Below are positions 1-8,296 of a DNA stretch of 64,000 bases, piece by piece (within the stretch, counting starts at the first letter, position 1; every line of letters begins with the position of its first letter). The position numbers were made by a program, and so were the translations under genes. The DNA comes from Agaribacterium haliotis (GTDB lineage: Bacteria; Pseudomonadota; Gammaproteobacteria; Pseudomonadales; Cellvibrionaceae). The notes beneath the pieces are model-generated. The model worked only from the letters and a program-made list of their open reading frames with translations. It searched no databases and had not been told where the DNA came from. The stretch lies in the NCBI RefSeq assembly GCF_002312815.1, contig NZ_NKQJ01000008.1, forward strand, positions 1 through 64,000, in the 5' to 3' direction.

Positions 1-53
1 GAATTATTTATGGGGCTGCGCAAAGACTTGTTAGCGGCGTAAACTAAAGAAAA

Positions 54-1118
54 TTGCGGTTATTACTTGAAAGCGCGCAGTTAGAACAGCTAACTTTAAA
101 TGCAAATCAACAGTTGTTACCGGTCAAGCAATCTTTATCAGAAAAGCAGCAACTTGAAGAGCAAAAACTTGAGTTGGCTTTTAAGGATATACCTGCAAGC
201 CAGGGTAAAACTGGCCGACAAATTGGTGCTGAATATCAGACTCTGTTAAAACAAATTGAGCAGATACGCCCTAAACAAACCACCTTGCAAGATCGCCAGA
301 CACAAATTGACGAATTGTACAACTCGCGAAAGAAGCTGCTTCTGGAGTTAGAACAACACACAAGTGCGCGTGCGAGTAGTATTACTAAATCTGTTAAAAG
401 GTTAACAAGAAAACTGGAGCAGAAGGTACGGCTTACCCTACAGCCAGAAGGTGGCCGCCAAGAACTTGTGAATTTTCTGACTGGGTGCAATTTAGAGGGG
501 GTTGGGCCTAAACGTCTCGCCTGGGTATTAGAAGGTAACTTCTCTCCAAGCAGTTTAGCCTCGACTATCCGTCAAGGAGAGTCGGAGCTAGGACGAAAGT
601 TTGGCATATCAGGCACTGTTGTTTCAGCTTTAATTCGTCTTTCAGAAGTAAAACTAATGGAACTGGAAGAATTGCAGTTACCGGATACCATGGCGATTGA
701 GTTAAATGTGACTCATGGAGAACGAGAAGCTGTATTTAGGTCAATTGATGAATTATCGACGGGACAGCAGTGCACTGCTGTTTTGCACTTATTGCTGTTG
801 GATAATCAAGACCCATTAATCCTTGATCAACCTGAAGATAATTTGGATAACGCATTTATAGCTGAGAGGATAGTCGCAGAACTACGTAGGGCTAAACTGA
901 GTCGTCAGTTTCTATTTGCAACACATAATGCCAATATTCCGGTTTTCGGTGATGCTGAATGGATTGGCGTTTTGAGCGTAGAAGATAATAAAGGGCTAAT
1001 TCTTCCAGAACAACAAGGTGCGATCGATGTTTCCAATGTTCAGGCTTTAGCCGCAGATATATTAGAGGGCGGGAAAAGTGCATTCAATCAGCGTCGTGAG
1101 AAATATGGATTCGTGTAA
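54..1118 (+). CDS. C-terminal part of a TrlF-like AAA/SMC-type ATPase (truncated or frame-disrupted)
   Basis: The N-terminal half is rich in Leu, Glu and Gln and looks like coiled coil. The C-terminal part has an ABC/SMC-type signature: LSTGQQ (signature motif), then LILDQPEDNLDN (Walker B and D-loop), then FATHNANIPVFGDAEWI (H-loop). This run is typical of the TrlF/PHP-associated ATPase family. No Walker A is present, so the N-terminal head is missing. The reading frame opens with TTG at 54 after an in-frame TAA at 45-47. A different frame upstream (1-39) also looks coding (ELFMGLRKDLLAA), so a frameshift near 40-54 may have split the gene. It is cargo upstream of traI. DNA repair or defence is possible, but the role is inferred from family only. 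Confidence 0.6.
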   Translation: MRLLLESAQLEQLTLNANQQLLPVKQSLSEKQQLEEQKLELAFKDIPASQGKTGRQIGAEYQTLLKQIEQIRPKQTTLQDRQTQIDELYNSRKKLLLELEQHTSARASSITKSVKRLTRKLEQKVRLTLQPEGGRQELVNFLTGCNLEGVGPKRLAWVLEGNFSPSSLASTIRQGESELGRKFGISGTVVSALIRLSEVKLMELEELQLPDTMAIELNVTHGEREAVFRSIDELSTGQQCTAVLHLLLLDNQDPLILDQPEDNLDNAFIAERIVAELRRAKLSRQFLFATHNANIPVFGDAEWIGVLSVEDNKGLILPEQQGAIDVSNVQALAADILEGGKSAFNQRREKYGFV

Positions 1119-1210
1119 AGCACAATCTTGGGATTAATCACTAAGAATCAGGTTCCGCACCTCTTTGAAACCGTGAAATTAGCTCGTATGTTATTCTTCT
1201 ACATGAATTA

Positions 1211-1225
1211 TCAATCTATCTAGCC
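1211..1225 (+). promoter_or_regulatory. Shared ATCTATCT box upstream of traI
   Basis: TCAATCTATCTAGCC lies about 50-60 bp before the traI start. Closely similar boxes occur about 70 bp before dsbC (21763-21794), in its duplicated leader (13494-13525) and before traF (45631-45644). TATCTA could be the -10 of an activator-dependent promoter. SetCD control is inferred from knowledge of this family. Confidence 0.45.
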
Positions 1226-1240
1226 ATCAAGCTCAGAGTT

Positions 1241-1269
1241 GAACCTTCACACTATCGTGTCGGAGGTTC
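1241..1269 (+). promoter_or_regulatory. RBS-sequestering hairpin before traI
   Basis: GAACCT (1241-1246) pairs with AGGTTC (1264-1269), and the inner ACAC (1249-1252) pairs with GTGT (1257-1260). The Shine-Dalgarno GGAGG (1262-1266) falls in and next to the 3' arm, and ATG follows at 1273. The same architecture recurs at many ICE genes. Confidence 0.6.
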
Positions 1270-1272
1270 ACT

Positions 1273-3423
1273 ATGTTCAAAAACCTATTTTTTCAAACCA
1301 AAGCACTACCAGAACTGTCATCGCAACTGGATGCAGAAATCCCACGCTACCCGCCATTCCTGAAGGGGTTGCCAGCTGCGTCCCCCGAGGACTTGCAGTC
1401 CACACAAGACGAGCTAATTGCCAAACTGCGCCAGGTACTTGGCTTTAATCAGCGTGATTTTCAACGGTTGATTCAGCCCTGTATTGACCATCTGGCTGCT
1501 TACGTTCATTTGTTGCCAGCTTCTGAGCATCATCATCACAGTGGTGCTGGTGGTTTATTACGTCATTCGTTGGAAGTTGCTTTCTGGGCGGCACAAGCAG
1601 CTGAAGGGATCATCTTTGTTGCCAGTGGCACACCGGTTGAGAAAAAAGAGCTTGAACCAAGGTGGCGTGTCGCGGCGGCTCTTGGCGGTTTGTTCCATGA
1701 TATTGGTAAGCCTGTTTCAGATTTGTCCATCACAGACGAAGATGGACGCTATCAGTGGAACCCTTTTTTAGAAACCTTATCCCAGTGGACCACTAATAAC
1801 AGCATTGAACGCTATTTCATTCGTTGGCGCGACGGACGGTGCAAGCGGCACGAGCAATTTTCAATTCTGGTTTTAAACCGGGTGATGACACCTGAGTTGC
1901 TCGCCTGGTTAACCCAGCCGGGCCCTGAGATTTTGCAAGCCATGCTGGAGGCAATTGGCAATACTGATCCCGAGCATGTCCTGTCTAAATTGGTCATTGA
2001 AGCTGACCAAACCAGTGTCCAGCGAGACCTGAAAGCTCAACGAATTTCCGTTGACGACAATGCCCTTGGTGTCCCAGTCGAACGCTATCTACTTGATGCC
2101 ATGAGGCGATTACTTGCCAGTTCCCAGTGGCTGGTCAATCAGCGAGACGCCAGAGTCTGGTTACGAAAATCGAATCAATCAACCCATCTTTACCTGGTTT
2201 GGAAAAGCGCGGCTAAGGACATCATTGAGCTGTTGGCCAAAGACAAGATACCTGGCATTCCAAGAGATCCCGATACCCTTGCGGACATCCTTATTGAGCG
2301 AGGATTGGCCACTAAATCCGCCTCGAATGAGCGATATGAAAGCCTTGCCCCTGAAGTGCTGATCAAAGACGACAAGCCCATCTGGTTACCCATGCTGCAT
2401 ATATCTGAGGCCGATTTATTGTTCAGCTCGAATGTACCAAGTAGTGTGAGACTGTTTAGCAAATCTGAGTGGGAAGCAACACAGCAAACACAAGCAGAGC
2501 CACAGAGTCGCTCCAGTGAGCATTCAGACTTGCCTGAAGCGTCATCATCAATCGAACATAGAAAATCGACTGAGTCACCATCGACAAACTCGTCCGAACA
2601 AGATGATGAACTTCGTCTTGCCAGTGATGTTAATAACCCCCAGGCAACTGAAAATGCTCCAGGTGATGGATGTGAAAAGCCTAACAATTCATATGATGGC
2701 GCTATCTCAAATAACGTAAACCAGCACGATGCAGAGGCATTGAATCTCCCTGAATCTTTGGCGTGGCTCCCAGAGGCCACCAGTGCGTTGGTTATGGTTG
2801 GTGAGCAAGTCCTGATCCGCTATCCCGATGCCGTAAGACATTGGTGTGCTCCCCGAAAACTGCTTGCTGAACTCAGTCGATTAGATTTGCTTGAATTAGA
2901 TCCCGCAAACCCGACACGAAAGGCCAGAACTGTGACTACAAAAGGTGGCGTTCAGGAGCAAGGGTTGCTGCTGAAAGTATCGATTTCTAAAGGGCTTACT
3001 TCACTGATTGACCTTCCTAAACAAGACGCAGAATCAGCGGTAGCAATTCAGAACGAAGAGGCTTCACAGCGTCCGAGTCGAACTGAGACAACCAATGCCC
3101 AAGCAAGAGAGCCCGCCAAAAGAGCGGAGCGTAAGCAAAAGCCGATTGCGCCCAATGCGAACTCAAGTACAGACCCCAAAAACGCGCAGCGGCAACAGAT
3201 GGTTAATTTTGTGAAAGATTTGCCCATCTTACTGACCGATGGCGATTACCCAGACGTGGATCATAGTGCCGATGGTATTCGCGTCACGATACAAACCTTA
3301 CGCCAAGTCGCCAATGAGCATGGCATTCCAGCCGGACAGCTGTTTCGGGGGATCTCGGCCAGTGACCAATGCCAGTTTGATGAAGGGGAAACGGTTCTGT
3401 TTACCGCTCACTCTGAACGTTAA
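1273..3423 (+). CDS. traI: TraI, MobH-family conjugative relaxase
   Basis: This relaxase nicks oriT and leads the DNA strand during transfer. The 716-residue protein has the TraI_2 HD-type fold used by MobH relaxases: a His run at 86-89 and His98 (ASEHHHHSGAGGLLRHSLEV), then an HD pair at 142-143 (FHDIGKP). A long, poorly conserved Ser/Glu/Asn-rich linker at about 400-500 leads to the conserved C-terminal TraI_2_C-like region ending in VLFTAHSER. The ATG at 1273 follows GGAGG by six bases. It is followed by traD with a 48-bp gap, as in other SXT/R391 elements. Confidence 0.95.
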   Translation: MFKNLFFQTKALPELSSQLDAEIPRYPPFLKGLPAASPEDLQSTQDELIAKLRQVLGFNQRDFQRLIQPCIDHLAAYVHLLPASEHHHHSGAGGLLRHSLEVAFWAAQAAEGIIFVASGTPVEKKELEPRWRVAAALGGLFHDIGKPVSDLSITDEDGRYQWNPFLETLSQWTTNNSIERYFIRWRDGRCKRHEQFSILVLNRVMTPELLAWLTQPGPEILQAMLEAIGNTDPEHVLSKLVIEADQTSVQRDLKAQRISVDDNALGVPVERYLLDAMRRLLASSQWLVNQRDARVWLRKSNQSTHLYLVWKSAAKDIIELLAKDKIPGIPRDPDTLADILIERGLATKSASNERYESLAPEVLIKDDKPIWLPMLHISEADLLFSSNVPSSVRLFSKSEWEATQQTQAEPQSRSSEHSDLPEASSSIEHRKSTESPSTNSSEQDDELRLASDVNNPQATENAPGDGCEKPNNSYDGAISNNVNQHDAEALNLPESLAWLPEATSALVMVGEQVLIRYPDAVRHWCAPRKLLAELSRLDLLELDPANPTRKARTVTTKGGVQEQGLLLKVSISKGLTSLIDLPKQDAESAVAIQNEEASQRPSRTETTNAQAREPAKRAERKQKPIAPNANSSTDPKNAQRQQMVNFVKDLPILLTDGDYPDVDHSADGIRVTIQTLRQVANEHGIPAGQLFRGISASDQCQFDEGETVLFTAHSER

Positions 3424-3471
3424 TCCATTTGAAATTAATCAGATTGCAAACGGTTATTTTGCGGAGCATGA

Positions 3472-5292
3472 ATGAAAGAAAACGCATACGAGATGCCCTG
3501 GCGCACGAACTATGAAGCCATGGCAGCAGCAGGTTGGCTGGTCGGAGCAACTGGGGCAATTGCCGCAGAAATGCTGACTGAGCTACCTCCTGAGCCATTT
3601 TGGTGGATGACAGGGATTTCCTCGGGCATGGCGTTGTATCGCCTGCCTGAGGCTTACCGTCTTCATAAGTTACAGAAGGGATTAAAAGGCAAACCTTTGG
3701 CTTTTATGGAGCTGTCGCATTTGCAAAAAGTGATGGCAAAACATCCTGATGAATTGTGGTTAGGATATGGCTTTGAGTGGGACCAACGTCATGCTCAACG
3801 CGCTTATGAAATATTAAAGCGGGATAAGCAAACCTTGCTTAACCAAGGTCACGGCAAACAAATGGGTTCGACCTGGATTCATGGTGTTGAGCCCAAAGAA
3901 GAAGATGTGTACCAGCCAGTTGGTCACACCGAGGGGCATACCTTAATTGTCGGAACGACCGGTGCCGGAAAAACCCGATGCTTTGATGCGATGATCACTC
4001 AGGCCATTTTACGCAATGAAGCCGTGATTATTATTGACCCCAAGGGAGACAAGGAACTTAAGGATAATGCGCAGCGAGCCTGTATTGCCGCCGGTAGTCC
4101 TGAGCGCTTTGTGTATTTTCATCCGGGTTTTCCAGAGCATTCAGTACGTCTTAATCCCCTGAGGAACTTTAATCGGGGTACTGAAATCGCCAGCCGAATT
4201 GCGGCATTAATCCCATCTGAAACCGGTGCTGATCCATTTAAAGCCTTTGGCCAAATGGCACTGAATAACATCGTGCAAGGTTTGTTGCTTACGTCACAAC
4301 GTCCTGATCTGAAAACACTGAGACGATTCTTGGAAGGCGGTCCAGAAGGTTTGGTAGTAAAAGCCGTCACGGCTTGGGGTGAGCAGGTGTATCCGAACTT
4401 TAGTGTGGAGATCAAGCGCTTTACCGAAAAAGCCAACACATTAGCTAAACAAGCTATGGCGATGCTGCTTTTTTACTACGAACGCATTCAGCCCGTTGCC
4501 GCCAATACCGATTTGGAAGGCCTTTTGAGTATGTTTGAGCATGACAGAACCCACTATTCCAAGATGGTGGCCTCATTGATGCCGGTGCTCAATATGCTCA
4601 CATCAAGTGAGCTAGGCCCATTGCTATCACCGATTGCAAACGATGTGGATGACAGCCGGTTAATTACGGATTCTGGCCGTATTATCAACAATGCCCAAGT
4701 GGCCTATATCGGGTTGGATTCCTTAACCGACGCCATGGTTGGCAGTGCCATTGGCTCGTTGCTTTTATCCGATCTCACCGCCGTGGCCGGTGACCGCTAT
4801 AACTATGGTGTTGAAAATCGTCCCGTAAATATCTTCATCGATGAGGCGGCTGAGGTCGTCAACGATCCCTTCATTCAACTGCTCAACAAAGGCCGTGGCG
4901 CAAAAATGCGTTGTGTGATTGCTACTCAGACCTTTGCTGACTTTGCCGCTCGTACAGGCAGCGAAGCTAAGGCTCGCCAGGTGTTAGGTAACATCAACAA
5001 CTTGATAGCCCTTCGGGTGATGGACGCCGAAACACAGCAGTACATTACCGACAATCTGCCTAAGACTCGGTTGCAGTACATCATGCAAACTCAAGGTATG
5101 TCGTCCAACTCGGACAGCCCCGCGTTGTTTACCGGCAATCATGGCGAACGCTTGATGGAGGAAGAAGGCGATATGTTTCCACCGCAATTATTAGGCCAGC
5201 TCCCCAATCTGGAGTACATCGCCAAGCTTTCAGGTGGACGCGTGATTAAGGGTCGCCTTCCTATTTTAACCAGCTCTACACAGGCAGCATAA
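3472..5292 (+). CDS. traD: TraD, type IV coupling protein
   Basis: This inner-membrane ATPase links the relaxosome to the type IV secretion channel. Two hydrophobic N-terminal segments (about 17-38 and 43-58) are followed by Walker A GTTGAGKT (161-168). Walker B IFIDEAAE lies near residue 456, with the conserved GRGAKMRCVIATQTFADFA segment after it. The length of 606 residues is usual for SXT-type TraD. The ATG has GGAG seven bases upstream. Confidence 0.96.
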   Translation: MKENAYEMPWRTNYEAMAAAGWLVGATGAIAAEMLTELPPEPFWWMTGISSGMALYRLPEAYRLHKLQKGLKGKPLAFMELSHLQKVMAKHPDELWLGYGFEWDQRHAQRAYEILKRDKQTLLNQGHGKQMGSTWIHGVEPKEEDVYQPVGHTEGHTLIVGTTGAGKTRCFDAMITQAILRNEAVIIIDPKGDKELKDNAQRACIAAGSPERFVYFHPGFPEHSVRLNPLRNFNRGTEIASRIAALIPSETGADPFKAFGQMALNNIVQGLLLTSQRPDLKTLRRFLEGGPEGLVVKAVTAWGEQVYPNFSVEIKRFTEKANTLAKQAMAMLLFYYERIQPVAANTDLEGLLSMFEHDRTHYSKMVASLMPVLNMLTSSELGPLLSPIANDVDDSRLITDSGRIINNAQVAYIGLDSLTDAMVGSAIGSLLLSDLTAVAGDRYNYGVENRPVNIFIDEAAEVVNDPFIQLLNKGRGAKMRCVIATQTFADFAARTGSEAKARQVLGNINNLIALRVMDAETQQYITDNLPKTRLQYIMQTQGMSSNSDSPALFTGNHGERLMEEEGDMFPPQLLGQLPNLEYIAKLSGGRVIKGRLPILTSSTQAA

Positions 5293-5301
5293 GGAGTCTG
5301 T

Positions 5302-5862
5302 ATGCATCATTCTGTCTGTCTGAAAATGACAACACTTACCAGTAAAGAAATGCTCGCTCAGTGGCAGCAACATAACCCTCAGTTCAAGGAAACCTTAAGA
5401 CTGCTTGAAACCGACTGGCCTCATGCTTTGGCCTCGGTGTTTTGCTTGGCGGACTACTTAACGGATGCGTTCACGTTAGATGGTCATTCCATCTTTGATT
5501 TGTGTCTGAGCAATGGCTTGGGTAGTTATGAAGAAGTCAGTTGTGATGATGACAGTGTACGCCTTTGGCATTTCATTGAGGCACTGACCTGGACTGCATC
5601 CAGTGCTTTAACGGGGATTCGGCTGCGTGACCCTGATCATTTCGAGTGGGCTGCCGTAGATGGTGTGTATTTCTACTCCTGGATTCGTAATCGTCCAAAT
5701 CGGATGGCGTATTTGGCTGAAGGACGCATCGATGTGCGTTATGTCAGTGGTCATACGACGACAAAGCGGCTTCAACAAGTGATTAAAGCCCGGATTATGA
5801 CGCCAACCGTTGCAGCCATGCTGGCGCGAGCTGAAGAGGATGTTTGGCATGAGCAAGCATAA
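5302..5862 (+). CDS. Conserved ICE protein of unknown function between traD and traJ (s043-like)
   Basis: This 186-residue soluble protein has many Trp, Asp and Leu residues and no signal peptide or membrane segment. It starts 9 bp after traD with AGGAG five bases before the ATG. It overlaps the next gene by 14 bp, so it is translationally coupled in the traI-traD-traJ operon. Position and size match the small gene annotated s043 in SXT. I recognise no enzyme motif, and a role in transfer is inferred from conserved position only. Confidence 0.85.
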   Translation: MHHSVCLKMTTLTSKEMLAQWQQHNPQFKETLRLLETDWPHALASVFCLADYLTDAFTLDGHSIFDLCLSNGLGSYEEVSCDDDSVRLWHFIEALTWTASSALTGIRLRDPDHFEWAAVDGVYFYSWIRNRPNRMAYLAEGRIDVRYVSGHTTTKRLQQVIKARIMTPTVAAMLARAEEDVWHEQA

Positions 5863-6484
5863 GTCGGTTTGGCTACTGTGTCTGGCACTGATGCTAGAGA
5901 TTATTGCTATTGGCGTGTTAGTGCCCGGTGATTGGACTGGCCGAGTCATCAGTAAAGAGAAGCAGATGATCCAAAACCAAGTGGGCGCACAAACAAGCTA
6001 TTGGATTGGTCAAACTAGCCATCGCTGGTATCAGTCATGGATTGTGGATACGCAGATGGAGCAATCTGTGCGTGATTTTCTAATCCCCACTGAAGAGCAG
6101 CGACTGCGCTCTAAAGGGATGGAGAACATGGGTGGCTTTTGGTTTGTGTGGGTAGAAGACCGTATTCAGGCATTTTTTGATGTGCTGTACCAAGTGTTCA
6201 CTCGATTTGCTTTGCTGATGGTCTGGTTGCCCTTTGCGCTTATTCTCATGTTACCGGCGCTGTGGGACGGCTTGATGACCTGGAAGATTAAGAAGACAAC
6301 CTTTGATTTTTCGAGCCCTATCATTCACCGCTACAGCATGATTATCCTGGGCTCAGGCGTCATCTTGCTGTTTATGGGATTGTTCGCCCCGCTGGCTATT
6401 CCACCGGTGGTACTACCGTCGCTGATCATCGGTTTAGCGTTGATGGCGGGGTTGGCGTTAAGTCACTTGCAGAAGAAGATTTAG
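5849..6484 (+). CDS. traJ: TraJ-like inner-membrane protein (DUF4400 type)
   Basis: The 211-residue protein starts at MSKHKSVWLL. An upstream in-frame ATG at 5810 lies inside the preceding gene and is less likely. Hydrophobic segments occur at about residues 7-24, 115-140 and 160-205. The middle segment (IPTEEQRLRSKGMENMGGF, then WVWLPF-like) is typical of the DUF4400 integrating-element membrane protein. This is the gene called traJ in SXT-type elements. It is unrelated to the F-plasmid activator TraJ. The 3' end meets a convergent small ORF with a 4-bp overlap. Confidence 0.8.
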   Translation: MSKHKSVWLLCLALMLEIIAIGVLVPGDWTGRVISKEKQMIQNQVGAQTSYWIGQTSHRWYQSWIVDTQMEQSVRDFLIPTEEQRLRSKGMENMGGFWFVWVEDRIQAFFDVLYQVFTRFALLMVWLPFALILMLPALWDGLMTWKIKKTTFDFSSPIIHRYSMIILGSGVILLFMGLFAPLAIPPVVLPSLIIGLALMAGLALSHLQKKI

Positions 6485-6651
6485 TGTTCCAGATTTACTT
6501 CTTTCTGGTCGTCATTACACTTTTGGCTGGGGGCATGAGTATTTTTTAGTATAGCTCGTTCAATACCATCAAACTCATGCTCCAGTTTTTTATATTCGTT
6601 ATACACCGAAGTTTTTTTAAGAGCCTTCTTCTTCAATGTTTTTAAAGACAT
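6481..6651 (-). CDS. Small 56-residue ORF downstream of higA, possible antitoxin N-terminal remnant
   Basis: On the minus strand, ATG at 6651 opens MSLKTLKKKALKKTSVYNEY and runs to TAA at 6481. The charged start followed by KKLEHEFDGIERAIL resembles the N-terminal helix pair that precedes the helix-turn-helix in HigA2/XRE antitoxins, but no HTH follows. It lies 5 bp after higA on the same strand and overlaps the traJ stop codon. It may be a truncated second antitoxin. The Shine-Dalgarno is weak. Confidence 0.45.
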   Translation of the reverse strand: MSLKTLKKKALKKTSVYNEYKKLEHEFDGIERAILKNTHAPSQKCNDDQKEVNLEH

Positions 6652-6656
6652 CAAGT

Positions 6657-6953
6657 TTATCCAAAAGCAAGTTCATAAGGTTGGACGTGTAACGTTGCCT
6701 TTTTATTTCTGAGTACTGACAAGTCATAAGCGCTTTGCAGGCGTAACCAGTGGTCAGCAGAGGGCTTAGCAAAAGCCAGTTCCAAGCGGACGGCCATTTC
6801 CGGAGTTATTGCACCTCGACCGTTCAATACCTTGGATAGGGTTTTACGGCTTACATTTAAGTGCTCTGCAACATCGGTAATCGTCAACTCCAACGGCTCG
6901 ATGACCAACTCTTTTAATATCTCACCAGGGTGAGCTGGGTTATGCATAGTCAT
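6657..6953 (-). CDS. higA: HigA-type XRE antitoxin
   Basis: The 98-residue protein has the family start [15 protein letters not shown] and a helix-turn-helix at about 26-50 ([20 protein letters not shown]). It continues with [11 protein letters not shown] and [13 protein letters not shown], both typical of HigA/VapI antitoxins. It binds and silences HigB and represses the operon. The ATG overlaps the toxin stop codon by one base (TAATG), the usual toxin-first higBA order. The gene is intact although its toxin is not. Confidence 0.93.
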   Translation of the reverse strand: MTMHNPAHPGEILKELVIEPLELTITDVAEHLNVSRKTLSKVLNGRGAITPEMAVRLELAFAKPSADHWLRLQSAYDLSVLRNKKATLHVQPYELAFG

Positions 6954-7231
6954 TAGTGATAATCCTCGTAGTTAACAATTTCCGCATCACGTCCGTTGAA
7001 TCTGAACGTAATGCGCCAATTACCATTAACAGTGACCGACCAAGTGCCTTTTCTTGAACCTGAGAGTTCATGTAAGCGCAGTCCTGGAAGGTCCATGTCA
7101 TCGGCGATTTCTGCTTGATCAAGGTTAGATAGAATTAATCGAAGTCGCTTGGCATGAGTCGCCTGTATGCCCGCTGTGCTGCCTGTTCAATAAAACTTTT
7201 CCAGACCTTTGTGCTTAAAACTTTTTATCAT
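6953..7231 (-). pseudogene. higB: higB toxin with premature TGA
   Basis: Read from ATG at 7231-7229, the frame gives MIKSFKHKGLEKFY, then TGA at 7189-7187 (codon 15). It then continues in the same frame as a complete RelE/HigB mRNA interferase: TGSTAGIQATHAKRL, DLPGLRLHELSGSRKGTW and [23 protein letters not shown]. Full length would be 92 codons, normal for HigB. The usual residue at the stop position is Leu (TTA), so a single base change explains it. Recoding or a sequencing error cannot be excluded. Confidence 0.85.
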
Positions 7232-7240
7232 AGCTCCATT

Positions 7241-7257
7241 GTAACCCTAAAGGTTAC
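7241..7257. promoter_or_regulatory. higBA operator
   Basis: GTAACC-CTAAA-GGTTAC is a perfect 6-bp inverted repeat with a 5-bp spacer, 10 bp upstream of the higB start. It is the expected place for HigA autoregulation. Confidence 0.65.
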
Positions 7258-7360
7258 GATATCAAGGTGCTTGTAAGAACTGAATCGCTAAGCCACCTCA
7301 AAACCTTCAAGAATTCGGCGTCTAGCTGACCACTGAACCTACCAATCCCAAGGCATTCTT

Positions 7361-7388
7361 CACTTCTCAATTCAAACAACGAGGAGTG
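7361..7388 (+). promoter_or_regulatory. RBS-sequestering hairpin before traL
   Basis: CACTTCTC (7361-7368) pairs over eight positions, one of them U-G, with GAGGAGTG (7381-7388). The 3' arm is the Shine-Dalgarno of traL, whose ATG is at 7392. Confidence 0.6.
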
Positions 7389-7391
7389 ACT

Positions 7392-7673
7392 ATGGAACCT
7401 GTGAGTATTCCGTCCTATATCGATGACCCGCCGCACTTCCTGCTTTGGAGTGCCGACGAGATGGCTCCCATTCTGTTGGGGCTAGTGATCGGCATTTTTA
7501 CCGGTAATGCCTTGGTTTTATGCCTGTTGGGGTTGGTGACAACCAAGCTCTATCGGCGTTTTCGTGATGGTCGCCCGGATGGTTTTATTCTTCACGCCAT
7601 CTACTGGGCCGGACTGTTGCCAACCAAAGCCAAGACGATCCCTAACCCATTTATCAGGAGCTATCTGCCGTGA
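7392..7673 (+). CDS. traL: TraL, F-type pilus assembly protein
   Basis: The 93-residue inner-membrane protein (VirB3-like) has one long hydrophobic region (about 22-50: LGLVIGIFTGNALVLCLLGLV). It also has the family sequence YIDDPPHFLLWSADEM and the C-terminal HAIYWAGLLP. The ATG at 7392 is chosen over the GTG at 7386 because GAGGAG lies five bases upstream. It opens the traLEKBVA operon and overlaps traE by 4 bp (GTGA). Confidence 0.93.
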   Translation: MEPVSIPSYIDDPPHFLLWSADEMAPILLGLVIGIFTGNALVLCLLGLVTTKLYRRFRDGRPDGFILHAIYWAGLLPTKAKTIPNPFIRSYLP

Positions 7674-8296
7674 AGTTCGACGTGTTTTTAAAATCATGGC
7701 AAGGCACGCAATTAGAGAACCGATGGCAACGGTTCCTGATTGCGGTGCTGGTGCTATCTAACTTGCTGCTTGCGGTTGCGGCATTTTCTCGCAATACCGT
7801 GATAGCCATTCAACCACCAACCTTGTCTGAAACGGCTGAAGTGTCACGAAACCAAGCCACTCAACCTTACCTAGAGTCCTGGGGGCTCTACCTGGCTGAG
7901 CTTATGGGCAACGTGACGCCGGGTAATGTGTCTTTCATCCGAGTTGCTATCGAGCCGCTGCTTTCTCCAGCGGTGTACCAGCAAGTGGTCGATGCACTGG
8001 AAATTCAGGCAAGGCAAATCCGAGAAGACCGAGTCACGCTCAAATTCCAACCCAGACAAGTGGAGTATGAGTATGAAACCGGCCATGTCTTTGTGACCGG
8101 TTATTCCTTGGTTTCTGGGCCATCTGGAGATGAACAGCGCCAAACTCGCACCTATGAGTTTGACATCGATATTGAGCAATACCGTCCAAAGCTCAGTTGG
8201 ATGGATACGTATGAGGGGCAAGCTAGAACGAAACGCGTTCGTGAAAAGTTGACCCAAGAGCAAAACCGGAGGGTGAATGATGCGAACCAAAATTAG
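7670..8296 (+). CDS. traE: TraE, type IV secretion core protein
   Basis: The 208-residue VirB8-like protein has one N-terminal transmembrane segment (about 21-42, FLIAVLVLSNLLLAVAAF) and a periplasmic domain. The domain contains YLESWGLYLAELMGNVTPGN and ends in the RxRVREKLTQEQ helix. It starts with GTG overlapping the traL stop. It is part of the transfer channel and pilus assembly complex and overlaps traK by 20 bp. Confidence 0.93.
   Translation: MKFDVFLKSWQGTQLENRWQRFLIAVLVLSNLLLAVAAFSRNTVIAIQPPTLSETAEVSRNQATQPYLESWGLYLAELMGNVTPGNVSFIRVAIEPLLSPAVYQQVVDALEIQARQIREDRVTLKFQPRQVEYEYETGHVFVTGYSLVSGPSGDEQRQTRTYEFDIDIEQYRPKLSWMDTYEGQARTKRVREKLTQEQNRRVNDANQN

Noticed and set aside
2190-2780. Long minus-strand ORF of 196 codons inside traI
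   Set aside because: It is antisense to the low-complexity part of traI, with no RBS or family features.
6940-7122. Minus-strand ORF (MIKQKSPMTW...) over the toxin locus
   Set aside because: It is a shifted frame of the higB gene. The true frame is recognisable as HigB with one TGA.
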